From NCBI GenBank assembly GCA_020746875.1, contig JAGTJL010000001.1:806001-870000 (forward strand): a DNA stretch of 64,000 nucleotides, read 5' to 3'. Positions 10,650-24,900 of this stretch are shown piece by piece. Made by a program: the position numbers and the translations under genes. Numbering within the stretch: the first letter of the stretch is position 1; the number at the start of each line of letters is the position of its first letter. This stretch comes from Rhexocercosporidium sp. MPI-PUGE-AT-0058. Taxonomy: Eukaryota > Ascomycota > Leotiomycetes > Helotiales. The notes beneath the pieces are model-generated. The model saw nothing but the letters and a program-made list of their open reading frames with translations, was not told the DNA's origin and searched no databases.

Positions 10650-13600
10650 CTATCCCCTTCTTAGCTTAGCGTGGTTCTTACGCTTAAATAACTTAAGGAA
10701 ATATTATATATGTCTTACGGCTATTTTCTCTTTTTATTATAACTAAATAAATATATATTAAAGAAAAAGATATAACACCTTTTAAAAGAAAAAGAAAATA
10801 GTTCGCTTTATTTTATAAAATTAAAAAGAACGGTTTCGAGACGATACCTTATACGTTTTATACTCGAAATGATAAGACGTATGTGATGTCCTCCGAGTCG
10901 AGTCGTTGCTTAAAGTATATTAAAGTTAATAAAAAATATAATATCGAGATGCCCTTAATTAGGAGTTAAGATATTTTCGAAAAGGCAGAAGAGAAGCTAG
11001 ACGAGGAAGAGGCGTAAACACGTCGCGCCTTATAAAAGGCCGCGGCCCGCTTAAACTATTTATTTCGTTAGCGGAAGTTTTTAAAAAAGCAAAGAGCCGA
11101 AATACTTTATTACGGTCTTAAGAATATAAATAAATTAAAGGAGGTAAAAGCGCGAAAAGCTATAAAGAAAGAGAGACAGGAGGCCTTTATTACTCGCCCG
11201 CTTACCTCGCCGTCCGCCGTTAATTTCGCCGAGTTTCCTTTAGTCGAGTAAGTCTTATTTGACTTCGCGGATTCGGCTTTTTAAATAAATTTAAGTTTTA
11301 TAAATAAAACTTTTAAAATTACTTAAAGTAATAAAAGTTAGACTTAAATTTTTAAGTATTTTTAAATTATAAGTACCCTTTTTACTTAATTAAATACTTA
11401 GCGACGCCGCGAGAATATTAATAATTTAAAATAGTTTTAATATTATATTTAGCGTTTAAGTTTATTAATTATACTTTTATAATAAAGGCTAATAATGCCC
11501 CTGGCAGTGCCGGTTCGAGGAGAGATATGTAGAATATTAAGTAAATGTTTATGGTTTTCGGAAGTGTTAGTTAGTAATTAATTAGTCTCTTAACCTTTAT
11601 AATTTTAAATAGTCTTAGCTTTTTGTAATTTAATTTATTATTTAATCGCTTAATTATGATATTTTTTTTAAGTAAGTAAACCTTATCCTCCTCTTTTAAC
11701 GTTAATTTTATATTACGCTTTTTATTATAATAAATAATTAATCTTTATATAATAAATAAAATATTCGTTAATAATTCGTTATATAATTACTTAAGCTTAT
11801 TCTTTTATAACATAGCTTTATACGCGGTTCCTTAACCCGCAATTAGTGTATTATATGCCGTTAGGTCGTACCCGTAATTCGCATAAAATAGCAATACCTT
11901 AATAATTTCTTAATCCGCGCTATTATATATAAATTAAGCGGTTAAAAGTAATTAAACCCAGTCGTTCTATTTATAATTTATATAACATTAAAGATAAGTC
12001 TTTATTATTTAATTAATTCGTTTTATTTAGCTGTTAATTTAAGAATAAAATATTATTAATATTTTCTGTTTTATTTTTAAAAGCAATATTAATATCTTCT
12101 AGAACTTCGAAGTAAAGAGCTTGTTTTTATTTAAGATAACCTTATTTAATATTCTGTGATTCGCGAAAATCGTTCGAAAGAATACTTATGTCATTATCGG
12201 CGCACTTTATGTGCTTAATACCGGTATTATATACGCGTACTTTATTATTTTATCCGTTATTACGTAAATAAAATCGTAAATAATTTCGGTAATCGAATCC
12301 TTTAAAGGTAATAATTTAATTATAAAGTTTAAAGTAATTAACTTTTATAAGCGTGGCGGTGTCGTTGACGACTTTATAAGCTTATATAGCGTATAGTGGT
12401 TTACTTTATTTTATATATATTATAAAATAAAACTATGTTTTTAATTACTTTTTTTATTTTTAAGAAATAATATTCCTTAAAAAGCCTTAATAATATTTTG
12501 ACTATTTCTTAATATTTATAGGCTAATAGCTTATATTATTTTTTAACGAAGTTTACTTTATTTTATGTAAGGACGTAAACTTGTTTTTAATATAAAAGAG
12601 CTTTAATATTAGTAAAAGAGAACTCTTCGCTTAACTACTTTTTTTATTTAATTATTATTAAGTCGTTAGCGTAGCCTTTTTAGATTTTTTCGGGGACTTA
12701 ATTTATTATTGCCAGTTGCTTATAATTAATTATTAACGAGTTATTATCCTGTTTAAGTACGGTGTGCGACTCGTGTGTTTTATTTACGAAATATTCTGGT
12801 TTTTTATTAAGGGCGTCGGCCTTAGCGTTTTTCGTTTTTTTAATATATAAAAATTAAAGTTTAATTATAAAAAGTGTTTTATATTATTAAATTTATTATT
12901 AATTTAGTTTTTTAATAATCGTAAAATAAATGAGATTTTTATAGTCCGTTAAAATCCGTACTTTATAAGGCGATCCCTTGAAGTAGACCTTTTATTTACG
13001 TATTACGTCTACGGCCCTTAGTAATTCCTTATTATAAATGTCGTAATTGAGTTTTATTAATAAGAGTTTCCGCGAATAATATATAATTAGTTGTTATTTG
13101 CCGTCTTTGCTTAGTTGGCTTAGCACGGCCTTAATAATATAGTTAAAAGCGTTTGTTTTTATTATAATTTCTTTGTTTAGGTCGAAGGATATAAAGATTA
13201 GTTTTTTAACGAAGGCTTCTTTAAGGTTTTAGAAGGCTGTTTTTATTTTATTACTTTAGTTAAAGCTTTTATTCTTATACGTTAATTTTGTAAGTAGTGC
13301 GGCGATCTTTAAATAGTTTCGAATAAATCGTCGGTAAAAGTTAGCAAATCTTAAGAAGGACTGTATTTTTTTAATATTTATAAGTTTAATTTATTTAACG
13401 ATTACTTTAACCTTTTAAGAGTTTATAATTAGTTTTATAATAATTATTATATAACTTAAGAAATTGACCTTTTTCTTATGAAAATGGCACTTCTTAGGTT
13501 TTAAGAGTATTAAGAAAGTCTTTAGCTTTTTTAATATTATAATAACGTCTTTTATATATTATTTTTTTATTTTAAAATAAATTAAAATATCGTTTAAGTA

Positions 13601-16555
13601 ATATATATATATTACGTTTAAGTATTACCGTAAAATATTATTAATTAGACGTTAAAATATAATAGGCGCGTTAGTTAATCCGAAGGGTATAACCGTGTAC
13701 TCGTAATGGCCGAAACGTATGCGAAATATTTTTTTTTTTCCTTTTCTTTTTATTATTTTTACGAAGTTATACGCGCCTTATAAATTTAATTAAATAAAGA
13801 TTTTGGCGCCGCTAAGCCTGTCGCGTAGCTCTTTAATTAAAGGTAATACGTAATAATCCTTTTTTATAGCCTTGTTTAATCGACGGTAGTTAATATATAC
13901 TCTTTGTTTGCCGTCCTTTTTCGGTGCGAAGAAGACGTTACTTTCTTAAGGGGATTTAAATTCTTAAATAAATCCTTTTATTAGGTTTTTATTAATATAT
14001 TTCTTAATTATTATTAAGTCCGTAGCTAAATATTCCCGTAATAATTAAAATATTGACTTCGTGCCTTTAGTTAACTCGATTCGATGATTGTAGTCCTGGT
14101 ATTTAGGTAAGGCGCTGCTGCTTAGTTCCTCTTCGAACAATGCCTTAAATTATTTATATTTTAACGGTATATTACTCGTTATAAGGGTCGTTATTTCGTC
14201 CTTTAGCTCTTCCCTAAAGGTTGCGCTTAACCCTCTTAAGCCTCTCGTTAGTCTCTTGTCCTAAAAATAGCTTTTATAATTGCTGAATTTTAGTTTTTGC
14301 GTTTTTTAATCGACTTTTAAATTATAAAGTTATATTTATAATAGCCTTAAGATAATGTCGTGCCTTTTAATCCGGGTTATATTAAACTAAATATATTTAG
14401 AGTATCCGCCGATTCTTATATATAATATTTCTGTTTATACGTCGATTAGGCCGTTCGCGACAAGTCCTTTATCGGCGAGTATTAGTTAATACCCGTCTTT
14501 CTTGACTTCGATAGGCAGGAGATATTAAATTATAATAATAAGAAATATAAAGTTCTCTTACGCTCTGGAATTTATTATAACCCGTAGTTTTACTCCTCGA
14601 ATATCGACGTCGAAGGTTAAATAATTACTTTTTCTTATAATTGCAAGCGTACGTAAGTTTATTCCTTCGACGTAGACTTCTTCGGTTAATATATTCTCTT
14701 ATTACCGATTTTTTAAATCTTTATAAAAGATACGGTATAATTAATACGTTTTTAGTTTTATAAAAGGTTTAAAAGGTTTCTTATAATAAGTCTTTAAGTC
14801 GTCTCGAGAATTAACTTATATTTAGTTTTATAATATTTCTGCAATGACTTTTTATACGTTTTCTATATTTATTTATATTATTATTTATTAAAACGGTATT
14901 TCGTCGGTCAGGATTAGCTAAACGTACGTTTAAAAAACGCTATTTTCGACGTCCGCTGTCCTTTAAGCGATACGTAAGTTGCTTTAAAAGACTACCTTGT
15001 ATTCTTTACCTCACCGTAATCCTCCGCGTAAGACGACCCCGGGTTCGATATAAGTGACTCTTATATTAACGTTTATTTAATACTTAATATTAAAAGCTTC
15101 GCGAGTGGAATATTTCTTCTATTACGTGACTCGCCAGACCTCATATTCTTAGAGTCCGAAAAACGCTAGTTTTAATAATATAGCGTTGCCCTAGTATTAC
15201 GAGTCTTTACTTCTCTTAATATTAATTATATCTTTTAAGCTTTATGCCCTACGTGTGGTCTCGAATACCCGTTATTAGACGTATTATTTGTCTTATTAAG
15301 TCTAGTCGCTGGACTCGGGTCTTATTATGTGCTAGCGGATATAATTACTATCCGTCTTATTTTACTTATTGTTTTCTTTATCGCTATTACTTTTAATTTG
15401 ACTATCGATGTAATTGACGTTGAGTTCGTTTATTATTATATAACGGTAAGTAGCGCTAATTTAAACTTCCTTTAGTAAGAGTAGAAGAGGTACGCCGATA
15501 GTATTATACGCTTTTTGTCTTATAAAGTTAAGTTATTTTTTTTTAATATCCTTTTTGCGGTATAAGCTTATTATATATTCGAGAAGGCTATATTTATAAT
15601 ACAGCTTCTTTTCGCGTTATTCATTTATAACCTCCTTTAATAGTCCTCTTTATTATATTTTGCCTTTCTCTTTCTTATAAGTAGCGTCGTATTTTATAGG
15701 ATCCGATTATTAATTATCCTTAGGATTGCCTTATCGTCGGCGTCTTTTGTTCTATCGGTGGCTAAACTGCTTTTAGTCCCTTCTTACGTACGTTTATTAT
15801 TTACGTTTAAACTCGTATAAGCGGTTATTAATTCGAACGGTTTACTCGATGAGGATAAGAATATCTTTCGCTTAAGGATTGATCTTAATAAGCTTTAGTC
15901 GGATATAATCTTTAAGCCCTCGTCGGTAATAGTTAATAAGTAATTAAGAGTTTTAGCTAATCTTATTAACGTATTTTTGGAATTCCGTAATATAAGCTAT
16001 TATATTATTAACTTATTTTAAGTTATATAAATAAGTTTTCGTTATTTTAACTTTATTAATATCGCCGAATATTCGCTGAATTTCCTTTTTAAATCCTCTT
16101 TAAGTCTTAAATATAATTTACGTAATAAGCATAGCTTTATAAGTGTCCTCGTTCTCGAAGTAGTCCCTGAGGAACGGCTCGATCTATTATATAGCTTTGC
16201 TCTTAAGGTATAATATCGTTTAAAGAGCGTAGCTCTCGTTAATAAGGAATTTGTTATTATTAAAATATTAATAGAATTTTATTTAAAAGATAAAAGTCTT
16301 TAAGTCCTTTCGGTTTTCTTAAAAGATATTAAAGAATTTAACTTTTAAAGTTTTTTTAAGTTCGTGCGTTAAGTAATCTTAGGCATTAAGTATTTTTTTA
16401 TTTTTATTTTTTTTACGGTCTTTCCCCTTAAAGTCCGATGCAAATAATATAAATATATTAATAATATTGCCCCGTGGGCTAAGTACTTAGCCTTTAGCTA
16501 AGGGGGTTAATATATTATACGTGAGTCGGTACTTTTGACGAAAAAGTACTTAAAG
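10650..16555 (-). pseudogene. Gypsy-2 gag-pol, RIP-degraded
   Basis: On the minus strand a reverse-transcriptase block runs from about 13995 down to 13560. It includes FFAPKKDGKQRVYINYRRLN and KELRDRLSGAKIF, then YLNDILIYF near 13565-13600 with the catalytic Asp replaced by Asn. Below it, [15 protein letters not shown] near 13300-13363 is the segment that follows RT in this family. RNase H and integrase should fill about 13.2-11.5 kb; an integrase zinc-region-like segment is faintly visible near 12.3-12.4 kb. Gag should lie above about 15 kb but is too mutated to place. Numerous TAA/TAG stops fall at expected Gln, Trp or Arg positions. Confidence 0.8.
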
Positions 16556-17049
16556 TATTACGGTTTATGTATTTACTTGGTGTAAATACGGTGAGTTGTG
16601 TTAATCTCGAAGATTAAGAAGTAGGTATATTACGTATAATGGAATAGATAATGACTAATATAATTAAGATATTATTTTTAATTGAATATAAAGCTCTTAT
16701 TTAATAATAGACGTATTAGTCTTTTATAAAACCTTTATATTATACGACCGCTAAAATCGCTAGGTCCTGTCGGTCTTAGACTTTTAGACTTTAGCGGTTT
16801 AGCGGTTTATTACGTAAGAGGGTCGTGTAATTTAAGAGCTTATTTATCTTTTAGTCGTTTATTAATAATAATATTTATATAATATATGACTTATAAAATC
16901 CTAAGTATTAGGGTTTTTTAAAGGAATGTTTTTAAGAGCGATACTCTCTTAATATATTCCTTTTAAAACCTTTACCCTCTTGAGCCTATAGTCCTGAGTA
17001 TTACGCTGTCCCGAGGTCTAGTGTCACGAGACGCGAGGCGTTCGTAACA
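16556..17049 (-). repeat. Gypsy-2 5' LTR
   Basis: 494-bp intact LTR, more strongly RIP-mutated than the 3' copy over most of its length. It contains the empty target site of the inverted-repeat element found in the other LTR. Confidence 0.93.
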
Positions 17050-17054
17050 GTCCC

Positions 17055-17823
17055 GAACCTCGTCGGCCGAAGTAAAGCCGGAAGCGAAGTTATCTTAAGT
17101 TATAAATAGCTTTAAGGCAAAGTCGTATGCCTCCTCGAGGAGCTATCGGAGTTAATATAAAAGCTTTAATATTTATTAATAATAAAAAGATATCGGAGTA
17201 TTTATAATAATATACCGAGACTTTTAATCGCGGTAGCGATTATACTTAATACTATTAGCCTTCGAAAAGGCATAAACGTAATTTACCACGCTACTAGCGA
17301 GGTGGCGGGCGTAGTAGCAGTAAATCGAAGCTATAATAAAAGTAAGTCGGATATATAATCTAATATAATATAATATAATATAACGGAAAGGAGACGGAAG
17401 AATAGCGAAACTAAATCGGAGAAGAGGATAATAATATTAATTAAAGAATAAATTTATTTAAGAGCTAAAATATAAACAAATTACAGTAGAACTTGTTATA
17501 CCGCCTAATTATATAAACTATTATTAATTTAAACTCGTTTATATTTTAATTTAAATTTATAATATTATTATTTACTTTACGAATAAATTACTTTTATTTT
17601 AAGGAATTGAGTCCGATTTAAATCCGTATGTATTTCGATTTACGTCCGCTATATTATATTATCGCTACATTACCTTGTATCTTAAGAATAAAATTCTAAA
17701 AAAAAGAGTAATATTAGGAATAAAATCTAATATAAAAAAAGTCGGGGGTTTTACGGAAGGTTTATAAGCTTAGCACGGATCACGTATTAATATTTTTATT
17801 TATTTACTTCGGAGGGGAGTAAA
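17055..17823 (+). mobile_element. Gypsy-1 remainder up to the large copia stack
   Basis: Sequence after the gypsy-2 target duplication and before the copia-2 duplication at 17824-17828. It includes a (TATAA)n-like run near 17366-17390. I see no domain and cannot locate the 3' LTR or end of gypsy-1, so part of this interval may be ordinary flanking DNA. Confidence 0.4.
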
Positions 17824-17828
17824 GAGGA

Positions 17829-18017
17829 TGTCGTACAGAAGTAGAGCAGGCTTTTCGTGATTCAAGAGCTCTACGATTAACGTAAAGAGCAAAGGTTTAA
17901 AAGATTTATTAAAGTAAGCGTTACCTTCTGTAAGAGAAGACTGTAACCCGAGTATATATACACGTGAGTACTTACGAGAGCATATATATAATCAATAAAC
18001 TACGCTAAGACGTGACA
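17829..18017 (-). repeat. Copia-2 outer copy, left (3') LTR
   Basis: 189 bp, TG...CA, next to GAGGA. One of four equal-length copies in the window (also 19677, 27821 and 46692). Less RIP-damaged than the internal region. Confidence 0.93.
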
Positions 18018-19676
18018 CACTTTTATAATAAAGCTTTATTATATAAATAAGCCTTATTATTTAAAAGCGTATAAGTAGTCGAGAGATATAATATAAGCTC
18101 CTCGAGTATATATATTAATTTTTAATAAAAGCATAACGCCGAGCAGCAAATTAATACTCTTAAGATATTATAATAAATAAAAAAATATTTATACGCGCTT
18201 TAAAAATATAATATACGAGGACTTTATACATTAATATAAGCAGTCTATTAAGTAATTAATATTAATAATAAATAAAAATATAAACACGCATTTAAATTAT
18301 ATATAATTAAATAAATAAAATCTAAAAATATAATCAAATTATAATAATTAAATAAACAAAATCTTAATTATTATATCTAACGCGTGTAAATCACAGGTTT
18401 TAAAAGTAAAGCTAAAGTAAGGTTCGGTTTATAACTAAGATCTCGTGCCGTTTCGTTTAATTATTAAGTTATTAAATTATAATTAATAAATTTAATTCTT
18501 TTAAAATAATTATTATATATAATAAAAAGCCGCAACAGTATATACTAGCTTCTTATTAGCTTATATAATACGCCGCCTCCCGGGTTAATAAGTTTATTAT
18601 TAATTTAAGCGTCTTATATTATAATAACGTAATTACGATTACTTCTAAAGATATATATATATTAACTTTTATATTATTATAATTAACTTTTACTTAATAT
18701 TAACGCATTTTATACTCGCGTGCTTACTTACTTATTTATTTCTCTCTTTTATTTTTTAATTTTTTACTTCTTTTAATAAATTCTCCTTAATTATTAGCCA
18801 TACTTTTTAAAGCTTTTAAAGTAATAATTACGCGTATTAATAATTAAATCGCAACTCGTTAAATAAGTTCTTTAATTTAATTTCTTAACTTTATTTTTAA
18901 ATAATTTTAATATCGTTAAATTAATCGCTAATAATTATATTATAAGATTTTAAAGATAAGTTCGATAATTAAGAAATATTTAATAATAAGTTAATTAATA
19001 ATCTTACTAATAATCTTCCTCTTATTCATTCGGTCGTCAAAATAAATCCTAAAGATAATTTATAATATTTTTCTTTACGCGAAAATAAGAATACGCTTAT
19101 TAATAATTTTAATAATAAGCTAATTCTCCTTCGATTTTCTCGTGCTAAATTAAGCTTGCTATTTAAGAAGATTCTTACGCGTTCTTTTAATATTTTATTA
19201 CTATTAATTATATTAAATAAAAGCGTTATTATATTAAATAAAAATAGCTTTTAATATACTTCTTTTACTTCGCGTGTTTTACGTCTTAATTCGACTCTCT
19301 TTCTTACCCTTTCTCTTGCTTTTAAAACTCGTACTTATTCTTTATTAATTTTAAAAAAGCGTAAATTATCTTATACTTCATCTAAGTTTCGCTTTCTTAT
19401 TAAACGCGCTCGAGATATATATATATTATTTTAAAGCTTACTTTTTATTAATAACTTATTTTATTTATATTAATTAAGATTTAAAAAAGGAATTTACGGA
19501 TTTCTATTTATTATATATTTACGTTATTATTTATAGCCGTAGTAATTATAAATACTGTTTTACTAATACTCTCGCTATTAGAAGTTAATATTACAATTAT
19601 ACCTCCGGTTATAAATGCGATTCCGTTATAAAAAATATACTTAAGTATAATAAAAGATTAATTACAATTATAAACT
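18018..19676. mobile_element. Copia-2 outer copy, 3' region downstream of pol
   Basis: Aligns with 19866-21510 of the inner copy and ends at the AAACT duplication (19672-19676) where the inner copy inserted. It lies beyond the RNase H end of minus-strand pol. Some plus-strand frames here have few stops (about 18.9-19.45 kb, with a K-K-R-K-like basic patch), as discussed in the findings. No recognised domain. Confidence 0.7.
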
Positions 19677-19865
19677 TGTCGTATAAAAGTGGAGCAGGCT
19701 TTTAGTAGTTCAAGAGCTTTACGATTAACGTAAAAAGCAAAGATTTAAAAAGATTTTTGAAATAAGCGTTATTTTCTATAAGAAAAAACTATAACCCGAG
19801 TATATATATACATAAGTGCTTATAAAAGCATATATATAATTAGTAAACTGCGCTAAAGCGCGATA
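19677..19865 (-). repeat. Copia-2 inner copy, left (3') LTR
   Basis: 189 bp, TGTCGTAT...GCGCGATA; the terminal CA is now TA. Confidence 0.92.
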
Positions 19866-21900
19866 TACCCTTATAATAAAGCTCTATTATATAAATAAGC
19901 CTTATTATTTAAAAGCGTATAAGCAATCGAAAGATATAATATAAGCTCCTCGAGTATATATATTAGTTCTTAATAAAAGTATAACGCCGAGCAGCAAATT
20001 AATACTCTTAGAATACTATAATAAATGAAAATATAAATACGCGCTTTAAAGATATAATATACGAGGATTCTATATATTAATATAAGCAGTTTATTAAGTA
20101 ATTTATATTAATAATAAATAAGAATATAAATATATATTTAAATTATATATAATTAAATAAATAAAGTTTAAAGATATAATTAAGCTATAATAATTAAGTA
20201 AATAAGATCTTAATTATTGTATTTAACGCGTGCAGATCGCAGGTTTTAAAAGTAAAGCTGAAATAAGATTCGGTTTGTAATTAAGATCTCGTGCCGTTTC
20301 GTCTGATTATTAAATTACTGAATTATAATTAATGAATTTAATCCTTTTAAAATAATTATTATATATAATAAGAAGCTGCAACGGTATATACTAGCTTTTT
20401 ATTAACTAATATAATACGCCGCTTTCCGGGTTAATAAGTTTATTATTAATCCAAGCGTCCCGTACTGTAGTAACGCGATTATAATTATTTTTAAAAATAT
20501 ATATATATCGACTTTCGTATTATTATAATTAACTTTTGCTTAATATTAACGTATTTTATACTCGCGTGCTTATTTATTTACTTATTTTTTCTTTTATTTT
20601 TTAATCTTTTATTTCTTTTTGCAAATTCTCTTCGATCATTAATTATACTTTTTAAAACTTTTAAAATAATAATTACGCGTATTAATAATTAGATCGCAAT
20701 TTATTAAGTAAATTCTTTTTTAATTTTAAATAATTTTAATATTATTAAATTAATCGCTAATAATTATATTATAAGATTTTGAAAATAAGTTCGATAATTA
20801 AAAAGTATTTAATAATAAATTAGCTAATAATCTTATTAATAATTCTTCTTTTGCTTATTTAATTATTAAAATAAATCTTAAAAATAATCTGTAATATTTT
20901 TCTTCGCGCGAAAATGAAAATACGCTTATTAATAATTCTGATAATAAGTTAATTTTCCCTCGATCTTCTTATATTAAGCTAAGCTTATTATTTAAGAAGA
21001 CTTTTACGCGTTCTTTTAATGCTTTATTATTATTAATTATATTAAGCAAAAGCGTTATTATATTAAATAAAAATAATTTTTAATATACCTTTTCTGCTTC
21101 GCGCGTTTCGCGTTTTAATTCGACTTTTTTTCTTATCTTTTTTCTTACTTTTAAGACTTGTATTCGTTTTTTATTAATTTTAAAAAAGCGTAAATCGTCT
21201 CGTATTCTATCTAAGCTTCGCTCTTTTATTAAGCGCGCTTAAAGTATATATATATTATTTTAAAACTTATTTTTTATTAATAATTTATTTCATTTATATT
21301 AACTGAGATTTAAGAAAAGAGTTTGCGAATCCTTATCTATTATATATTCGCGCTGCTATTCGTGGCCGTAATAATTGTAGATATTACTTCGCTAATATTC
21401 TCGCTATTAAAAGTTAATATTATAATTGCACTTCCGGTTATAAGTGCGATTCTGTTATAAGAAATATACTTAAGTATAATAGAAGATTAATTATAATTAT
21501 AAATTCTAATAATAAAAAAGTATAATAATCGTATTATAATTAATCGAGCATTTCATTAATCGATTCATAAAGTATTAAGAAGTATAAAATTACTTTAAAA
21601 GCTTTAATAAAAGACTTAGCGAATAATAATAAGTCTAATAAAGATATAAAGTTAAATCTTCCGGTACGTTTTTAAAAATTAAGTTTAAAATATAATAAGA
21701 AAGATAATTCTAATAATAATATTAATATTAATATAAGATCTTTAGCAGAATTTAATAATCTTATATAAAGTTTAGAGAAGTTCGCGAAAGTCTTGAAAAT
21801 AATAATTATTTATTAATTTAAGCTTAAATAAATTTTTTACGCTTTTAGTAAATTATTTATAAGCTTAAACTGGATTTGAACGGATTTTACTTAAGCTCGG
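19866..21900. mobile_element. Copia-2 inner copy, about 2 kb region between RNase H and 3' LTR
   Basis: Unusually long 3' region for a copia element. A plus-strand (antisense) frame around 21310-21850 has clearly fewer stops than most other frames and keeps two or three Cys in a short span (C-T-S-G-Y-K-C near 21430). The function is unknown and coding is not proven; some minus frames are also fairly open in parts. Confidence 0.5.
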
Positions 21901-24900
21901 GCCGGATTTAAATAATCTTTATTTAAACTTAAATTAAATTTAAATAAATTTTATTTAAGCTCGAGCTAGATTTCGCGTTTACGTTCGGCGTTTTTAAAGC
22001 GCGGATATTTAAAATATTAAATTAAAAAAGTTTTATAAATAAAAAATCGTATAAAAATATTTTTAATATACTTTTAATAAATATATTTAAAACTTTTTAA
22101 CTTAAGATCGGTAATTATTAAAGTTTAAAAGTATTTTAAAAAGCTCGAATTTCTAATAAGACAGATTCTTCGTAAGCTTATTAATAAATATATTAATAAT
22201 TAGAAGATATATTATTTTAAATAATCTACGAGTATATTCTTATTTAAATTATATATTTTAGATATTTATATAATAAAGCTTAATAATAATTCTTTTAATA
22301 TTATTTATAATTAATTTAATCGTTTATTAATTATTATAAAAGATTTCTTAAATCTTATTAATATTAAAAATTAAATTCCGAAAGAATCGTTAAAAAGCTA
22401 TAACTTCTTTTCCGATATATTTTAATATTAATAATTCTACTTTAATAATCGACGTAATAATCGTAAATTATTTTAATATTTTTTAAATTATTAGCCCGCC
22501 GAATAATAAAATTATATAATTTTAAAATAATTTCCGAGTTTTAACGTTATTCGCGAAAAATATATTTAAAATAATATAAAACGCTCTTTCTTAATTACTT
22601 CCGTATATAATACTTAAAAAGCGCGTATTAAATAAATAACGAATAAGCTAATATATAATTATAAAATACTTTAAACTAAGATTTATCGCGAACTATAAGA
22701 ATTAAGCGATTATAAAAGCTATATCTGATTTAGCAACAATTATTATATATAATACCGACTTAACTCTCTTTTAATAAGCTTTAATATATTTTTTTAAAAC
22801 TTATTCTTTATACTTAATAAGATTGATTTAAAAGAGCAGTATTATAAAATACTTTTTATTAACTTATTCAAACTTTCGAGTAATTTTCTTAATATATTAA
22901 TTATAAATTAAAAAGATAATTTTACGCTTTTTATTACGTATTATCTTAATCTTTAAGAATTATTTAATATTTCTAAAATTATATATATCGTACGCTTAAT
23001 TTAATCGTTTAATAAAATCTTATCCGAGCTTTAAATTATCTCGATAATAAAGCATTTAAATATTATTTATATAAAAGAAAATAAGGATTTTATAAGCAAG
23101 GTTTATAAATATATATAATTCTTTCGAGTATAGAATCAATCTTAAATTTGTTAATATTTTACTAATATACTTATATTATAAGTACGGAGAGTTATATATT
23201 CCGTAAAGAACGCGATTAATTCGTAATATATATTCAAGCTTATTAAAACCTGGAGGAAATCTATAATATACGGTTTTACCGTTTATATCCCGAAAAGCGT
23301 TAATAAACGCGTTAATTACGTCGAAGCACTTGATTTCTAAGTTAAAATAAGTTACGAGCGCTATAACGATTCGGAAGGATTTAATTAAGAGCGTATTAAC
23401 GTATATGAAAACGATTATTAATTTATTTTAAAGATTATTTCGTATAATAATTCGGGATTTATATCTTAAAATATATTTTTCTGAATTTAGCTTATATTTA
23501 AAAATTTATATAAATAAGATAAGTATTAATATAATATTTGAATTAAATACTTTTAAAATCTAATAACTTTATTTATTTATTATCTTTATTTTTAAGCTCG
23601 TATCTTCTTTAAATTACTTTTTTATTAAATAATTCTTAAGATCGTTTTATTATTTTAATTTAAATAAAAGATCTAGGATTTTAATTTTTAAAAATAAGAT
23701 TTTCTTTTTTAATAATTAGCAGCTCGTTTATATTATTATTATAATTATATAATATATAATTTTCGTTAAATCTCGAAGATTATCTTATTCTTTTAATAAT
23801 ATATATTAATTAAATATAAGCTTTTAAAATATTTAATCGACTTCGGACTGAAGATTATTATATTAATTGAGGATTTAATTACCCCCGAGATCAGGCTTAT
23901 CCTCGAGCTTAAAATTGCTTTTATTAAAGCGTATTTATTTAAAGATAATTATAAGTATTATAAATATTTTATTATTTTAATTTTTTTATAATTTTTTTCT
24001 TTTTCTTTTATTTTTAATTAATTTTTTTACTTTTACCGAGCTTTTAATAAATATATTTAATTCTGATTAAGCTTCTTTCGCTATAATCTGAAAGCGTATT
24101 ATTCTCGCTTATTTTATTTTCGTCGTCCGAGTATTTTATATTTTAATTTAAGAATACGATATTAAAATTATTATTAAAGACTTTTTTTATAATCGAGGTC
24201 TCGATAGTATTTGAATCTCGATACGTAATAATCGAGACGGATCCCGCGCTTAATCTTATAATACGTTCGAATCTCGATTAGTAAGTTATATGCTTTTACG
24301 CGAGTCGAATATTTCTGAGTTATATTTTATATTTAAAATAAACTCTCGGTTTAACGCATTTTCTTTTAATTTCTTATTTTATTTAAGAAAGCTTTTTAAA
24401 ATAAGAATATATTCCGGAATTAAAAGTTTATTTATTATACTCGAGCTACTAATATATTCTTTTATTTCCGAGTTTTAATTCTTAAAGCTTTTAATTAATT
24501 TTTAAATTCGTTTAATATATAATTAAAATAAGTCTTCGCTTGAAAGATTTATATTATTTTTTTTAATAATTATATTTTTAATAATATTTTTAATAATTCT
24601 AGCTTAATTTATAATAAATTTATCTTTTTCGATAAGATTATAAATAAATTAAGTTTCTTAAATCGTGATCTTTACTTCTTTACTTAAAATAATATAAAAG
24701 CTATCTTTATTAAAACGTATATTATGCGTAATAATTATTCTATCGAGACGTAGCATTTAAATCTTATAAATATTAAAAGCGTAGAAATTTATAAAATATC
24801 TGATATACGTATATATAATTATTTTAAACGCTTTTTTATTTTATCTTTTAATTCTTTTTATTATTAATAAGTACGCTTTATAATTATATATATAAATATT

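Larger units (their letters stand above)
9726..17049 (-). mobile_element. Gypsy-2: complete minus-strand Ty3/gypsy element
   Basis: Direct LTRs at 9726-10649 and 16556-17049 begin TGTYACGG and end GTTCGTAACA (or the RIP form). Once the 426-bp insertion and its 4-bp duplication are removed from the left LTR, both are exactly 494 bp. Flanks GTCCT (9721-9725) and GTCCC (17050-17054) are a target duplication with one transition. Pol is read on the minus strand, so 16556-17049 is the 5' LTR. A purine run (AAGAAGGGGATAG, minus strand) abuts the 3' LTR at 10650-10662 and fits a polypurine tract. The coding part is heavily RIP-mutated. The element is inserted in gypsy-1. Confidence 0.92.

Noticed and set aside
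22430..23480. Plus-strand low-stop frame in copia-2 that at first looked like a separate gene
   Set aside because: It is in codon register with the minus-strand reverse transcriptase, which has unmistakable copia motifs; the plus frame is its antisense shadow.
24290..24478. Plus-strand 62-codon frame
   Set aside because: Phe/Leu/Ile-rich translation of RIP-mutated pol on the opposite strand; not conserved as open in the outer copy near 30.75 kb.
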